A DNA stretch of 64,000 nucleotides from Streptomyces sp. CA-210063 (GTDB lineage: Bacteria > Actinomycetota > Actinomycetes > Streptomycetales > Streptomycetaceae): positions 3,472,001 through 3,536,000 of the forward strand of contig NZ_CP102512.1 in assembly GCF_024612015.1 (NCBI RefSeq), given 5' to 3'. Made by a program: the position numbers and the translations under genes. Below, piece after piece: positions 28,036 to 37,284 of this stretch (its first letter is position 1; each line of letters starts with the position of its first letter). The notes below the pieces were generated by a model that saw nothing but the letters and a program-made list of their open reading frames with translations, did no database searches and was not told the DNA's origin.

Positions 28036-28951
28036 AGCGGATCCTCGGGTCGAGTACGGCGTAGAGGAGGTCGACGAGCAGGTTGGCGATCAGGAACACC
28101 AGGACGAGGACGGTCACGAAGCCGACGACGGTCTGGGTGTTCTGGCGGAGGATGCCCTGGTAGAGCTGGTAGCCGACGCCGTGGATGTTGAAGATCCGCT
28201 CCGTGACGATGGCGCCGCCCATGAGGGCGCCGATGTCGGTGCCGATGAAGGTGACCACGGGGATCAGGGAGTTCCGCAGCAGGTGTTTGCGGATCACCCG
28301 GTGCCGGGGCAGGCCCTTGGCGACGGCGGTGCGGACGTAGTCGGCGCGGGCGTTCTCCGCGATGGACGTCCGGGTCAGGCGGGTGACGTACGCGAGGGAG
28401 ACGGAGGCGAGGACGAGCCCGGGGACGATCAGCTCGTCGAAGGCGGCGTCGGAGGAGACCGACGGGCGGATCCACCCCCACTCCACACCGAGCAGCAGTT
28501 GGAGCAGCAGACCGGTGACGAAGGTGGGGACCGAGATGACGACCAGGGTGACCAGCAGCACCCCGGTGTCGACGGGCCGCCCGCGGCGCAGGCCGGTGAC
28601 GACGCCGAGGGTGATGCCGATGACGATCTCGAAGAGGATCGCGACGATCGTCAGCCGGACGGTGACCGGGAAGGCGGAGCCCATCAGCTCGGTGACCTCC
28701 TGCCCGTTGAACGCGGTGCCGAAGTCGCCGGTGAAGACGTTGCCCATGTAGGTCAGGTATTGCTGCCCGACGGGCTTGTCGAGGCCGAACTCGCGGCGCA
28801 GCTGGGCGGCCGTCGCAGGATCGCACTCCCGGTCGCCGCAGAGGCCCGCGATGGGGTCGCCCATCACGTTCACCATCAGGAAGATCAGGAGGGTGGCGCC
28901 GACGAAGACCGGGATCATCTGCAGCAGGCGCCGGACGACGTACCGTCCCAT
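28028..28951 (-). CDS. Peptide ABC transporter permease (OppB/DppB type)
   Basis: 307-residue permease starting MGRYVVRRLLQMIPVFVGAT, the classical DppB N-terminus, with six predicted helices and an EAA loop (VAKGLPRHRVIRKHLLRNSL). Length is normal. It begins six bases after the binding-protein stop and overlaps the next permease by eight bases, so the whole set is one operon. Confidence 0.94.
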   Translation of the reverse strand: MGRYVVRRLLQMIPVFVGATLLIFLMVNVMGDPIAGLCGDRECDPATAAQLRREFGLDKPVGQQYLTYMGNVFTGDFGTAFNGQEVTELMGSAFPVTVRLTIVAILFEIVIGITLGVVTGLRRGRPVDTGVLLVTLVVISVPTFVTGLLLQLLLGVEWGWIRPSVSSDAAFDELIVPGLVLASVSLAYVTRLTRTSIAENARADYVRTAVAKGLPRHRVIRKHLLRNSLIPVVTFIGTDIGALMGGAIVTERIFNIHGVGYQLYQGILRQNTQTVVGFVTVLVLVFLIANLLVDLLYAVLDPRIRYA

Positions 28952-28957
28952 GGGAGG

Positions 28958-30589
28958 TCAGCTGACCTTGATCTGGTCGTACACCGGCACGCTGAACGGG
29001 TTCAGGGAGACATCGGAGAGGCGATCCGAGTAGCCGGCGCTGCCGTTCTGGTACCAGAGCGGGATGGCGGCCATGTTGTCCCGGACGACCTCCTCGGCCT
29101 GCTGGAACTTCTCCACCGCCGTCGCCGTGTCCGACTCGGCGTTGGCCTCGTCGACGAGTTTGTCGAACTCAGCGTTGGACCACTTGCCGTCGTTGGAGGA
29201 GGCGTTGGTGTAGTACAGCGGCTGCAGGAAGTTCTGGACGAGCGGGTAGTCCATCTGCCAGCCGGCGCGGAACGGGCCGCTCAACTTCCGCTGGGTGATC
29301 TGGTTGCGGAAGTCGGCGAAGGTGCCGACCGGGTTGCCGACGCACGCCTTGTCGTTGTCGAGGGCGTTGTTGATGGAGTTGCAGACGGCGTCGACCCACT
29401 GCTTGTGGGAGCCGGTGTCCGCGTTGTACGTGATCTTGACCTGGCCGCCGGGGAGTCCGCCGCCCTCCTCGATCAGCTTCTTGGCCGCGTCCGGGTCGTA
29501 CGCGCAGGCGTCACCGCACAGCCCGTCCTTGTAGCCGCCCTCCTCGCCGAGGACGGGTGAGGTCCAGTCGGTGGCGGGGGTGCGGGTCTTCTGGAAGATG
29601 GTCTCGGTGATCTGCTCGCGGTCGATCGCGCGGGACAGCCCCTCGCGGACCTTCTCCATCCCGTCCTTGCCCCAGTTCTCGTCGTAGTACGGGAAGGCGA
29701 GGGTCTGGATGATGCCGGCCGGGGTGTTGATGTACCGGTCACCGAGGTCGGTCTCGACGTTCTTCAGCTGGGCGGCGGGGACGTCGTCGACGAGGTCGAG
29801 GTTGCCCGCCATCAGGTCGGTGTAGGCGGTGTTGTTGTCGGTGTAGACCTTCAGGTCCACGCCGCCGTTCTGCGCCTTGTCCTCACCCGGGTAGTCGTCC
29901 CACTTCCTCACGGAGAGCTGGGAGCCCTTGGTGTACGAGTCGACGGCGTACGGGCCGTTGCCGACGGGCTTGCTCAGCCAGGCGTCGTGGTCGGTGAAGA
30001 ACGACTGGGGCAGCGGGACGTAGGCGTTGTAGCCGAGGGTGTCGGGGAAGGTCGAGAACTTCTGCGTCAGCTTGACGGTGAAGGTGTTCTCGTCGACGAC
30101 CTTCAGCCCGCTGAGCGTGTCCGCGGTCTGCTTGCCGCCGTCGGCGGGATGGGTCTTGTCGTATCCCTCGATGTACTCGAAGAAGTACGCGTTCCTCTGG
30201 TTGTTCTTCAGACTCGCCCCGTAGTTCCAGGCGTCCACGAAGGACTTGGCGGTGACCTTCTCGCCGTTGCTGAAGGTCCAGCCGTCCTTGATGGTGATGG
30301 TGAAGTTCTGCGAGTCGGTCGTCTCGATCTCCTCGGCGAGCATGTCCTTCGCCTCACCGGTCTCGGGGTCGTACCGCTTCAGCCCCCGGAAGATCATGTC
30401 GAGCACCTTGCCGCCCTGCACCTCGTTGGTGTTGGCCGGCTCCAGCGGGTTCTGCGGGTCGCCCCAGGAGGAGCTGAGCACGGCGCCGGTGTCACCGCTG
30501 CCGCCGCCGTCCCCGCCCCCGCAGGCGGTCGCGGCGAGCGCTGCCGCCGCCGCACATGCGGCCCATCGGGCGTGCGTGGCTCCACGCAT
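28958..30589 (-). CDS. Peptide-binding lipoprotein, ABC transporter (SBP_bac_5)
   Basis: 543-residue solute-binding lipoprotein and first gene of the importer operon. The signal sequence ends at ALAATAC, placing the lipid-modified Cys at residue 23, followed by a Gly/Asp linker. The family 5 fold is evident (LEPANTNEVQGGKVLDMIFRGLKRYDPETG, FTITIKDGWTFSNGEKVTAKSFVDAWN, LSRAIDREQI). ATG 30589 has GAGGAGGC upstream; the longer open frame reaching 30814 is not needed. No hairpin separates it from the permease genes, unlike the bldK set. Confidence 0.92.
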   Translation of the reverse strand: MRGATHARWAACAAAAALAATACGGGDGGGSGDTGAVLSSSWGDPQNPLEPANTNEVQGGKVLDMIFRGLKRYDPETGEAKDMLAEEIETTDSQNFTITIKDGWTFSNGEKVTAKSFVDAWNYGASLKNNQRNAYFFEYIEGYDKTHPADGGKQTADTLSGLKVVDENTFTVKLTQKFSTFPDTLGYNAYVPLPQSFFTDHDAWLSKPVGNGPYAVDSYTKGSQLSVRKWDDYPGEDKAQNGGVDLKVYTDNNTAYTDLMAGNLDLVDDVPAAQLKNVETDLGDRYINTPAGIIQTLAFPYYDENWGKDGMEKVREGLSRAIDREQITETIFQKTRTPATDWTSPVLGEEGGYKDGLCGDACAYDPDAAKKLIEEGGGLPGGQVKITYNADTGSHKQWVDAVCNSINNALDNDKACVGNPVGTFADFRNQITQRKLSGPFRAGWQMDYPLVQNFLQPLYYTNASSNDGKWSNAEFDKLVDEANAESDTATAVEKFQQAEEVVRDNMAAIPLWYQNGSAGYSDRLSDVSLNPFSVPVYDQIKVS

Positions 30590-30997
30590 GGGGTGCCTCC
30601 TCGTGAGTGCGCAGTGGTCCGCGGTACTGCGCTGTGCTCCAGCCGGGTGCGCTGTTCCGTTACCGGTCAATATCGACCGGTTGCACACATAGCGCACATC
30701 ACTCGGCCCGTCTGGGGGACTGCCTCCATCCGGATGTACGCACTCACTGGCCTGACGCGGCACCGCGGTCGGGGGCGGGGGCGGGGGCGCGGTCGGGGTC
30801 GGCCACACGCCCACCCGCCGGACCTTGCCCTGTCCGGGGCCGGGTCCGGGTCTGGCCCAAGTGTCCGCAGAGTCCCACCCGGACCGGCCGCCATCTGGGT
30901 CTTCATGCTTGCGCTGTGGGACTGGGCGCCCACTGGCCGACGGCTGGGGCCGAGCGCCCCGCGAGCCGCCGTCGCGGCGGGGGTCGGGCCGGCCGCT
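30590..30997. other. Intergenic region with G-rich repeats
   Basis: 408 bases between the importer operon (leftward) and the DUF397 gene (also leftward). It must contain the importer promoter. At 30771-30797 a run of GGGGGC repeats forms at least four G-tracts on the plus strand (C-tracts in the importer transcript direction), a possible quadruplex. No gene is supported; open frames here are compositional. Confidence 0.5.
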
Positions 30998-31210
30998 TCA
31001 GCCTGTGCGACGCGAGGCCAGGCCGAGAGTCTCGCCCTTGATTCCGCCGATAAGGGCGTGCAGGGCCGCGGACGTGGCGGCTATGACGGTCTCGGGGGTT
31101 GCGCTCTCGCGGAGGTAGGCGCGACTGGCGTTGAGGGCGGCGGCTATCTCGACGCAGGTATCGGCGCCACCCTCGCTGTAGCTGGACTTCTGCCACCTGA
31201 GCTGGACCAT
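30998..31210 (-). CDS. DUF397 domain protein
   Basis: 70 residues. The diagnostic start WQKSSYSEGGADTCVEIA matches the N-terminal half of DUF397. The usual second half (RDSKxPxGPxLxFxxxxWxxF) is replaced by an unrelated helical stretch (ASRAYLRESATPETVIAATSAALHALIGG), so this is a divergent or partly eroded member. ATG 31210 has AGGAAGG upstream. It follows the XRE regulator by 27 bases on the same strand, the standard WhiJ-like arrangement in which a DUF397 protein works with its neighbouring regulator. Confidence 0.82.
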   Translation of the reverse strand: MVQLRWQKSSYSEGGADTCVEIAAALNASRAYLRESATPETVIAATSAALHALIGGIKGETLGLASRRTG

Positions 31211-31237
31211 GCACGCCTTCCTGAAGCCGGATACTCC

Positions 31238-32122
31238 CTAGAGCAGGGGATACAGGAGCCGCTGGATCAACCCCAGCGAGTCCTTCGCCGCGTGCCCCTC
31301 AGGTGGTACGCCCGCGTCCACCGGAGGGAGCGCCGCTTCCCGCAGCCTAGCGAAGAGGTCCGTGTACCGGGCAATAGCCTCGGCATCGCCCAGGTACAGC
31401 GACTTCTCGATGTGCGCGACGATCACCGTACCGAGCGGACGGACAACGGGCTCTATGAGAGTGACCGAAGAGCCGAAGGGCACCGGACCGTCGAACGGGA
31501 GGATCTGGACTGTCACATGCGGCAGACGCGAGACCTCGATCAGCCGCTGCAGCTGCTCCCGCATGATGCGAGGGTCTCCCAACGAGGCATGCAGTGCCGC
31601 CTCGTGCACGACGGCATGCAGCCGCGGTGGACGCGCGCCCGCGAGTACAGCCTGGCGTCGCATCCTGAACTCGACAGCCAGATCGTGCTTTTGGGGCGTC
31701 GCGTCCGCGTAGCCCCTGTGGTGGATCGCGCGAGCGTAGGCCTCGGTCTGCAACAGGCCCGGCACGAACATCGGCTCGTAGCAGACGATGCCCACAGCGG
31801 CGTCCTCCAGCTCCGCCAAGTCCAGCAGGGACGGGCGCAACCGGTCCCGGTACTCGGTCCACCAGCCCTTGCCCGATGCCTGCCCCAGGCATACGAGGGC
31901 CTCCACATAGGTTGAGTCTTCGCTACCAGACGCTGCCGCAAGACGGCGCAGCCTCTCGGCGGACAAGCTCGTCCTACCCGCCTCGACCGTACTGATATGG
32001 GAGGCGTTCATTCCCATCGCTTCGGCCGCACGCGCGGCCGTAAAACCGGCGCGTTCGCGGATTCCGCGAACCTCCGATCCGAACCTCCGCTGTCGATACG
32101 TGGGGTTGACCCTGAGCCCCAT
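31238..32122 (-). CDS. XRE-family regulator with DUF5753 domain (WhiJ-like)
   Basis: 294 residues. A helix-turn-helix domain (about 13-65: FGSEVRGIRERAGFTAARAAEAMGM, HISTVEAGRTSLSAERL) is followed by a DUF5753 domain (about 100-285: GIVCYEPMFVPGLLQTEAYARAI, RMRRQAVL, VTVQILPF, YLGDAEAIARYTDLFARLR). This architecture is that of WhiJ and AbaA-locus regulators in Streptomyces, which influence development. ATG 32122 has GAGGAGGG upstream. It pairs with DUF397 downstream and is divergent from a frameshifted HATPase gene 132 bases away. Confidence 0.9.
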   Translation of the reverse strand: MGLRVNPTYRQRRFGSEVRGIRERAGFTAARAAEAMGMNASHISTVEAGRTSLSAERLRRLAAASGSEDSTYVEALVCLGQASGKGWWTEYRDRLRPSLLDLAELEDAAVGIVCYEPMFVPGLLQTEAYARAIHHRGYADATPQKHDLAVEFRMRRQAVLAGARPPRLHAVVHEAALHASLGDPRIMREQLQRLIEVSRLPHVTVQILPFDGPVPFGSSVTLIEPVVRPLGTVIVAHIEKSLYLGDAEAIARYTDLFARLREAALPPVDAGVPPEGHAAKDSLGLIQRLLYPLL

Positions 32123-32253
32123 TCACCCTCCTCGTCTCCGCCCCGAAGTAACCAGCAACCACTCTTTCGTGGAGTTGGTTGAGAGATGGCAACCGTGATC
32201 GCTACCTTACGTGTGGCTTCAGTCACAACAAGCACACAACTGGAGGCTGCCAC

Positions 32254-32674
32254 ATGCGCACGCCCGAAACCGCTGAACTCTCCGATTCCCACTGGTCGTA
32301 CGGCTTCCTCATCCCCCACGACCCGCGTGCCGCCTCCGTCGTCAGAGCCGCCCTCCGCGCGCTGCTGCGCGCGACCCGCCTCGGGTGCGTGGCACACAGT
32401 CGAACTCCTCGCCTCCGAGCTGGTCACCAACGCGTACCGCCACTCCCCCACCGACGCCTACGTGAACGTGGAGCGGACCCCCGAGACCCTCACCGTCTCG
32501 GTCTGGGACCACGGACCCACAGGCCCCGCCCCCAGCGAGGCCCGGCATCGGAGCGACGCCGAGTCCGGGCGTGGGCTCGGGATCGTCGGGGCGTGCGCGG
32601 ATGAGTGGGGTGTACAGGAGTACCCGCACGGCAAGGCGGTGTGGTTCAGCGTGGTGGCGAAGGAGGAGGCGTGA
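32254..32674 (+). pseudogene. HATPase_c (anti-sigma-like) gene interrupted by a +1 frameshift
   Basis: The gene begins at ATG 32254 with an excellent GGAGG site. Its first frame encodes a typical N-terminus (SHWSYGFLIPHDPRAASVVRAALRALLRATRLG), while the C-terminal half (HTVELLASELVTNAYRHS, VWDHG, GRGLGIVGACADEWG) is in the next frame up to the stop at 32674. The switch needs one surplus base near GGG at 32383-32385; removing one G gives LGAWHTVELLASELV, as in intact relatives. The N box (ELVTNAYRH) and G boxes are otherwise intact. It could be a real mutation, an assembly error or, less likely, programmed frameshifting. It belongs to the WhiJ-like cluster with the divergent XRE gene. Confidence 0.82.
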
Positions 32675-33321
32675 GACGGCCCGAGGAATGGATCAGGCAA
32701 GAGGCGCTGCATACACCCACTCGCTATTCTCGGGACATGGAGTACGCGAAGATGCGCGCGATCGCCGAGCAGCTCACGGTCTACGCCGAGCATCTCGAAG
32801 GGTCATGGAAGGTGGAGATCGGCCCCTCCGGCCCCTTCCTCGCCATGATGAGCCCCTCGAAGCGCCACGAGGGCGCCGTGCGGCGCATCCGCGATCAGCT
32901 CAACGCGCAGCTTTCCGCCACCCATCCGGGATACATCTGCGAGAACGGCCCGGAGATCGAGCACCCGTCGATCGGCCGCATGCGACGCCCTGACGCCGTC
33001 GTCATCCCGGAGGAGGTGCTCGACGAGGAAGGCCTGACCGTCGACGCCACTCAGGTGCTGGCCGTCATCGAAATCGTCTCACCGTCCAACCCTGACAACG
33101 ACTACGGAGAAAAGCTCACCGAGTACCCCGCCATGGAGATCGCCCACTACATGATCGTCGACCCTCGCACGGGCACGATCGAGGTGCATTCCGAACCGTG
33201 CAAGGGACGCTACTCGCGCAAGGATCCGTACATCTTCGGCGACAAGGTGCCGTTCGGCGCCTGGACGGTGGAGACCGCCGCGTTCCGCCGCTACGGCAAG
33301 GCGGGAAACAGCTCAACCTGA
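32671..33321 (+). CDS. Uma2 family protein (PD-(D/E)XK nuclease fold)
   Basis: 216 residues from GTG 32671, which overlaps the HATPase stop (GTGA) and has AGGAGGAGG upstream; ATG 32737 (194 residues) is an alternative. The Uma2 core shows candidate nuclease-fold residues: Asp108 in RRPDAVVIP, Glu134 in VIEIVSPSN and Lys148 in GEKLTEYP. Uma2 proteins are abundant in streptomycetes and cyanobacteria and resemble restriction endonucleases, but their biological role is not settled. Coupling to the HATPase places it in the same accessory cluster. Confidence 0.85.
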   Translation: MRRPEEWIRQEALHTPTRYSRDMEYAKMRAIAEQLTVYAEHLEGSWKVEIGPSGPFLAMMSPSKRHEGAVRRIRDQLNAQLSATHPGYICENGPEIEHPSIGRMRRPDAVVIPEEVLDEEGLTVDATQVLAVIEIVSPSNPDNDYGEKLTEYPAMEIAHYMIVDPRTGTIEVHSEPCKGRYSRKDPYIFGDKVPFGAWTVETAAFRRYGKAGNSST

Positions 33322-33350
33322 CGCGCTGACCGGGTCGCTACTGCGGCCAT

Positions 33351-33734
33351 TCAGCCCAACTCGCCCCGCTCCACGCAGAATTCGTTGCCCTCGGGGTCGG
33401 TCATAAGGACCCAGCCGCCGCCGTCGGGGCGGGTGTGGTCCGCGATCACCCGGGCGCCCAGCGCGAGCGCCCGCTCGACCTCCTCGGCGCGGGTGCGGCC
33501 GTGCGGCTTCAGGTCGAAGTGGAGCCGGTTCTTCGCCGCCTTGCCTTCGGGCACCCGGACGAACAGCAGCCTCGGGCCACCGGCCGGGTCCGCGATCAGT
33601 GCCTCCGGGTCACCGGGCTTGTCGTCGTCGGCGAGCGGACGGCCGAGCAGTTCGCTCCAGAAGAGGCCGAGGTCGTACGGGTCACCGGTGCAGTCGAAGG
33701 TGAGGCTGTGGATGGTGGGGTGTGTGGAGCTCAA
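33351..33734 (-). CDS. VOC family (glyoxalase-like) protein
   Basis: 127 residues in the paired beta-alpha-beta-beta-beta pattern of glyoxalase/dioxygenase folds (HSLTFDCTGDPYDLGLFWSELLG ... RLHFDLKPHGRT ... VLMTDPEGNEFCVE). This is the glyoxalase-like subgroup without a known reaction. The start is a TTG at 33734 with GGAGAAG seven bases upstream. It converges on the Uma2 gene with only 29 bases between them. Confidence 0.85.
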   Translation of the reverse strand: MSSTHPTIHSLTFDCTGDPYDLGLFWSELLGRPLADDDKPGDPEALIADPAGGPRLLFVRVPEGKAAKNRLHFDLKPHGRTRAEEVERALALGARVIADHTRPDGGGWVLMTDPEGNEFCVERGELG

Positions 33735-33872
33735 CTGGCTTCTCCGTTGTGAGTCGGTGAATCGGTGAGTGGGGGAGTCAGTGATTCGACAGTCCGGGTC
33801 CGATCGGGTTTGTCGCGGTTCGGGGCGGGGTCGTGGGACGGCGGTCGGGGCCTCGTTCCGGTGCCCTCCCCG

Positions 33873-34172
33873 TCACCGCCCCTCCTCCACGGACCGCCGG
33901 GCCACCGGCCCCAGCTGCTCGACGACACGCCGCAGTTCCTCGGGGGTCATCTTCCGTACCCCCCGCAGCAGTTCGGCGTACCGCTCGCTCTCCGCCACCC
34001 AGTGCGCTACCGACTCGGCGTCCGGCTCGGACTCCTCCCGGGCCAGCCGCAGGCGTTCGGCCGCCCGGCCGGTCAGCAGGCCGAGGATGCCCTCGGCAGA
34101 GTCCAGGTCCTGGGCGGACTGCTCGGAGAGTACGGAGAGGCGGCGGCTGCGCAGGTCATCGGGCTCGGGCAT
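33873..34172 (-). CDS. Small helical protein of unknown function
   Basis: 99 residues from ATG 34172 with GGAGGAG upstream; predicted all-helical (SVLSEQSAQDLDSAEGILGLLTGRAAERLRLAREE, SERYAELLRGVRKMTPEELRRVVEQL). No Cys, no membrane segment, no recognised domain. A longer start (34235) would add 21 weak residues. It lies between the HAD gene and the VOC gene, all on the minus strand. Confidence 0.65.
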   Translation of the reverse strand: MPEPDDLRSRRLSVLSEQSAQDLDSAEGILGLLTGRAAERLRLAREESEPDAESVAHWVAESERYAELLRGVRKMTPEELRRVVEQLGPVARRSVEEGR

Positions 34173-34286
34173 GGACGGATCACTCCTCCGTGACGCGTGT
34201 ACGGCAAATCGGGCCGACGCTCCGTCTGCCACCACGCCCGCGCCCCAGCCAGGGTCCCGCCATGGACCACGGTTCCGCCACCGAAT

Positions 34287-34967
34287 TCATCGCCGGTTCC
34301 GCCCTCCGACCCCGACCCCGGCTCCTCCTCCGCCCACCGCTCGCAGAACCGCCCCCGCCGCCTCCCTCAACGACCCGAAACACGCGTGTGCGTCCCGGAG
34401 TTCCTCGGGCCGGTGCGTGGAGGCCACCGCGTACACCGTGCAGCCGGCCGCGAGCCCCGCAGCGATGCCCGCCGGCGCGTCCTCCACGACCAGGCAGCGG
34501 GCCGGGTCGGCGCCCAGGCGGGCGGCGGCGGTCCGATAGCCCTCGGGCGACGGCTTGCCCTCGGAGACGTCCTCGGCGCAGACCCGTACCTCGGGCACCA
34601 CCAGCCTCGTACGGGCGAGCCGCGCGGCGGTGGGCTCGGCGCGGCTGGAGGTGACGACGGCCCAGCGGCCCGGCGGCAGGGCACGCAGCAGCCCGGCGGC
34701 CCCGTCGAAGGCGCGGAAGCCGGGTTCCTCGGCCGCCATCAGCCGGTCCAGAGCCCGGTGCTCCTCAGCCGGATCGCGCTCCGGCGCCACCAGCCGCAGA
34801 ATGTCCGCCCGCCGCCGCCCCTGCGTGGCCACCCACACGGCCTCGGGGTCCAGCCCCCGCGCCCGCGCCCAGGCCCGCCAGACACGGCCGTGCGCGTCGG
34901 CGGTGTCGATCAGCACGCCGTCCACGTCGAACAGCACTGCGGCGGCCAACGCCCCGTCCCCTGCCAC
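34287..34967 (-). CDS. HAD family hydrolase (sugar phosphatase/phosphoglucomutase-like)
   Basis: 226 residues. Motif I is FDVDGVLIDT (nucleophile Asp14, acid Asp16), motif II VVTSSR, motif III Lys in SEGKPSPEGY and motif IV VVEDAPAGIAAG. The helical cap between motifs I and II is of the beta-phosphoglucomutase/sugar-phosphatase type. Substrate unknown. The C-terminal 20 residues are Gly/Val-rich. The start is a GTG at 34967. It is downstream of the bldK set but separated by a strong terminator belonging to bldKE. Confidence 0.88.
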   Translation of the reverse strand: MAGDGALAAAVLFDVDGVLIDTADAHGRVWRAWARARGLDPEAVWVATQGRRRADILRLVAPERDPAEEHRALDRLMAAEEPGFRAFDGAAGLLRALPPGRWAVVTSSRAEPTAARLARTRLVVPEVRVCAEDVSEGKPSPEGYRTAAARLGADPARCLVVEDAPAGIAAGLAAGCTVYAVASTHRPEELRDAHACFGSLREAAGAVLRAVGGGGAGVGVGGRNRR

Positions 34968-35004
34968 CCGTTGCCCCCATCACCCGATCACCGACCCTCA
35001 AAAC

Positions 35005-35038
35005 GCTACAGGGCCTGCCGCACGGCAGGCCCTGTAGC
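35005..35038 (-). terminator. Intrinsic terminator of the bldK operon
   Basis: Perfect 16-bp stem (GCTACAGGGCCTGCCG / CGGCAGGCCCTGTAGC) with a two-base centre, followed on the minus strand by GTTTTGAGG, 18 bases beyond the bldKE stop. An unusually clean Rho-independent terminator for this genome. Confidence 0.92.
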
Positions 35039-35055
35039 GAGCGAAAAAAGGCCGG

Positions 35056-36198
35056 TCAGCCCTTCGTGACCGTCGCGCCCGAGTCCTTCGCGGCGCTGTC
35101 CTCCAGCGCCTTGAGCGCCGGGTCCAGGACGACGTCCTCGGCGCGGGCCTCGGTCGTCGGGTCCTCCGGGAAGTGGCAGGCCGTCAGGTGGCCGTCCACG
35201 TTGCCGGAGAGCTGGACGAGCGGCGGCTCCTCGCTCGCGCACTTGTCCTGCGCCTTCCAGCAGCGGGTGCGGAAGCGGCAGCCGGACGGCGGCGCAATGG
35301 GCGAGGGCACGTCGCCGGCGAGCCGGATCCGCTCCTTCACCTCGGCCTCGTCGTCGATCGCGACCTCGGGCACCGCCGAGAGGAGCGCGTGGGTGTACGG
35401 GTGGCGGGGCCGGTTGTAGAGCGAGTCCCGGTCGGCGACCTCGACGATCTTGCCGAGGTACATGACCGCGACACGCTTGGAGAAGTGCCGCACGATGGCG
35501 AGGTCGTGGGCGATGAACAGGAACGCGATGCCCAGCTCGTCCTGGACCTTCTGGAGCAGGTTGACGACCTGCGCCTGGATCGACACGTCCAGCGCCGAGA
35601 CCGGCTCGTCCGCGACGATCAGCTTCGGGTTCAGGGCGAGCGCGCGGGCGACACCGATGCGCTGGCGCTGGCCGCCGGAGAACTCGTGCGGGAAGCGGTT
35701 GTAGTGCTCGGGGTTGAGGCCGACCAGTTCGAGGAGTTCGCGGACCTTCTTCTCCCGGCCGCCCTCGGGATTGATCCCGTTGACCTCCATCGGCGACTTG
35801 ATGATCGTGCCGACCGTCTGCCGCGGGTTCAGCGAGGAGTACGGGTCCTGGAAGATCATCTGGATCTCGGACCGCACGGGCGCCAGCTGCCTGCGCGAGG
35901 CGTGCGTGATGTCCTGGTCCTTGTAGGTGATCTTCCCGCTGGTGGGCTCCATCAGCCGGGTGATCAGCCGCCCGGTGGTCGACTTGCCGCAGCCGGACTC
36001 CCCGACGAGACCGACGCTCTCGCCGACCCCGACGGTCAGGTCGATGCCGTCGACCGCCTGGACGGCACCGACCTTGCGTTTGATCGGGAAGCCGCCGTAG
36101 ATGGGGAAGTGTTTCGTCAGGCCCTCGACCCTGAGCAGCGTTTCGGCCGCGGTGTCCGTGGAGCCCTGCTGTGCGGGGAGGGTGAGGTTGTCGCTCAT
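35056..36198 (-). CDS. bldKE: Oligopeptide ABC transporter ATPase, BldKE
   Basis: 380-residue OppF-type ATPase. Walker [10 protein letters not shown] (66-74), ABC signature [17 protein letters not shown], Walker [13 protein letters not shown], and the C-terminal [14 protein letters not shown]ys cluster. It is the last gene of the five-gene set ordered permease, binding protein, permease, ATPase, ATPase, the order of bldKA to bldKE in S. coelicolor, with typA upstream as there. BldK imports an extracellular oligopeptide signal required for aerial mycelium formation. ATG 36198 lies 14 bases after the bldKD stop. Confidence 0.88.
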   Translation of the reverse strand: MSDNLTLPAQQGSTDTAAETLLRVEGLTKHFPIYGGFPIKRKVGAVQAVDGIDLTVGVGESVGLVGESGCGKSTTGRLITRLMEPTSGKITYKDQDITHASRRQLAPVRSEIQMIFQDPYSSLNPRQTVGTIIKSPMEVNGINPEGGREKKVRELLELVGLNPEHYNRFPHEFSGGQRQRIGVARALALNPKLIVADEPVSALDVSIQAQVVNLLQKVQDELGIAFLFIAHDLAIVRHFSKRVAVMYLGKIVEVADRDSLYNRPRHPYTHALLSAVPEVAIDDEAEVKERIRLAGDVPSPIAPPSGCRFRTRCWKAQDKCASEEPPLVQLSGNVDGHLTACHFPEDPTTEARAEDVVLDPALKALEDSAAKDSGATVTKG

Positions 36199-36212
36199 GA
36201 TCTCGGTTCTCC

Positions 36213-37274
36213 CTAGCGCAGCCGGGGCTGGATCTTGTCGATGAAGATGGTCTGCTTCTGCTCCGCCGTCAGGTGGCAGGCAGAGGCACGCCCCTCGCCG
36301 AGCGGCGGCCGCTCCCCGCTGCATCGGTTGCCGCTCACCTCGTCGGTGAAGGCGCAGCGCGGGTGGAACGGGCAGCCGGTGGGCGGGTTGAGCAGGCTGG
36401 GCGGGGAGCCGGGGATCGGGTTGAGCGCCTGGCTGGTGTCGCCGCCGAGGCGGGGCATCGAGCTGAGCAGCCCCCAGGTGTAGGGGTGCTTGGGCTCGCG
36501 CAGCACCTCGCGGACGCTGCCGCGCTCCACGGCCCGGCCCGAGTACATCACCAGCAGGTCGTCGGCCATGTCGGAGATGACGCCGAGGTCGTGGGTGATG
36601 AAGATGATCGCGGAGCCGAACTCCTGCTGGAGGTCCTTGAGCAGGTCGAGGATCTGCGCCTGGACGGTCACGTCGAGGGCGGTGGTCGGCTCGTCCGCGA
36701 TCAGCAGGTCGGGGTCGCAGACCAGGGCCATGGCGATCATGGCGCGCTGGCGCATACCGCCGGAGAACTGGTGCGGGTAGTCGTCCACCCGCGTCTGCGG
36801 GTGCGGGATGCCGACCTTGGCCAGCATCTCGATCGCCCGCCGCCGAGCCTCCTTCTTGGAGGCGCCGGTGTGCTTCATGAACGGCTCGGCGATCTGCCGG
36901 CCCACCGTGTAGTACGGCGAGAGTGCCGTCAGCGGGTCCTGGAAGATCATCGCCACCTTGTTGCCGCGGAGCTGCTCCAGCTCCTTCTCCTTGGCGGTGA
37001 CGAGTTCCTTCCCGTCGAGGATGATCTCGCCCTCGACGGTGGTGGTCTTGGGGTTGTGCAGGCCGAGGACGGTCAGGTTGGTCACGGACTTGCCGGAGCC
37101 CGACTCGCCCACGATGCCCAGCGTCTTGCCGCGCTCGACGTCGAAGGAGAGCCCGTCGACGGCCTTGACAATGCCGTCCTCGGTGGAGAACCGCACCCGC
37201 AGGTCGCGGACCGAGAGGAAGGCCTCCGGCCCGGTCGGGGCCTTCTCACCTTCGGTCTTGGTCAGAGTGGTCAC
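36213..37274 (-). CDS. bldKD: Oligopeptide ABC transporter ATPase, BldKD
   Basis: 353-residue OppD-type ATPase. Walker A GESGSGKS (56-63), signature [17 protein letters not shown], Walker [13 protein letters not shown], and a C-terminal oligopeptide extension with CPFHPRCAF. The GTG start has AGGAGAAA upstream, ten bases after the bldKC stop. Works as a heterodimer with BldKE. Assignment as BldKD rests on operon order and position. Confidence 0.88.
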   Translation of the reverse strand: MTTLTKTEGEKAPTGPEAFLSVRDLRVRFSTEDGIVKAVDGLSFDVERGKTLGIVGESGSGKSVTNLTVLGLHNPKTTTVEGEIILDGKELVTAKEKELEQLRGNKVAMIFQDPLTALSPYYTVGRQIAEPFMKHTGASKKEARRRAIEMLAKVGIPHPQTRVDDYPHQFSGGMRQRAMIAMALVCDPDLLIADEPTTALDVTVQAQILDLLKDLQQEFGSAIIFITHDLGVISDMADDLLVMYSGRAVERGSVREVLREPKHPYTWGLLSSMPRLGGDTSQALNPIPGSPPSLLNPPTGCPFHPRCAFTDEVSGNRCSGERPPLGEGRASACHLTAEQKQTIFIDKIQPRLR

Positions 37275-37284
37275 GGTATTTCTC

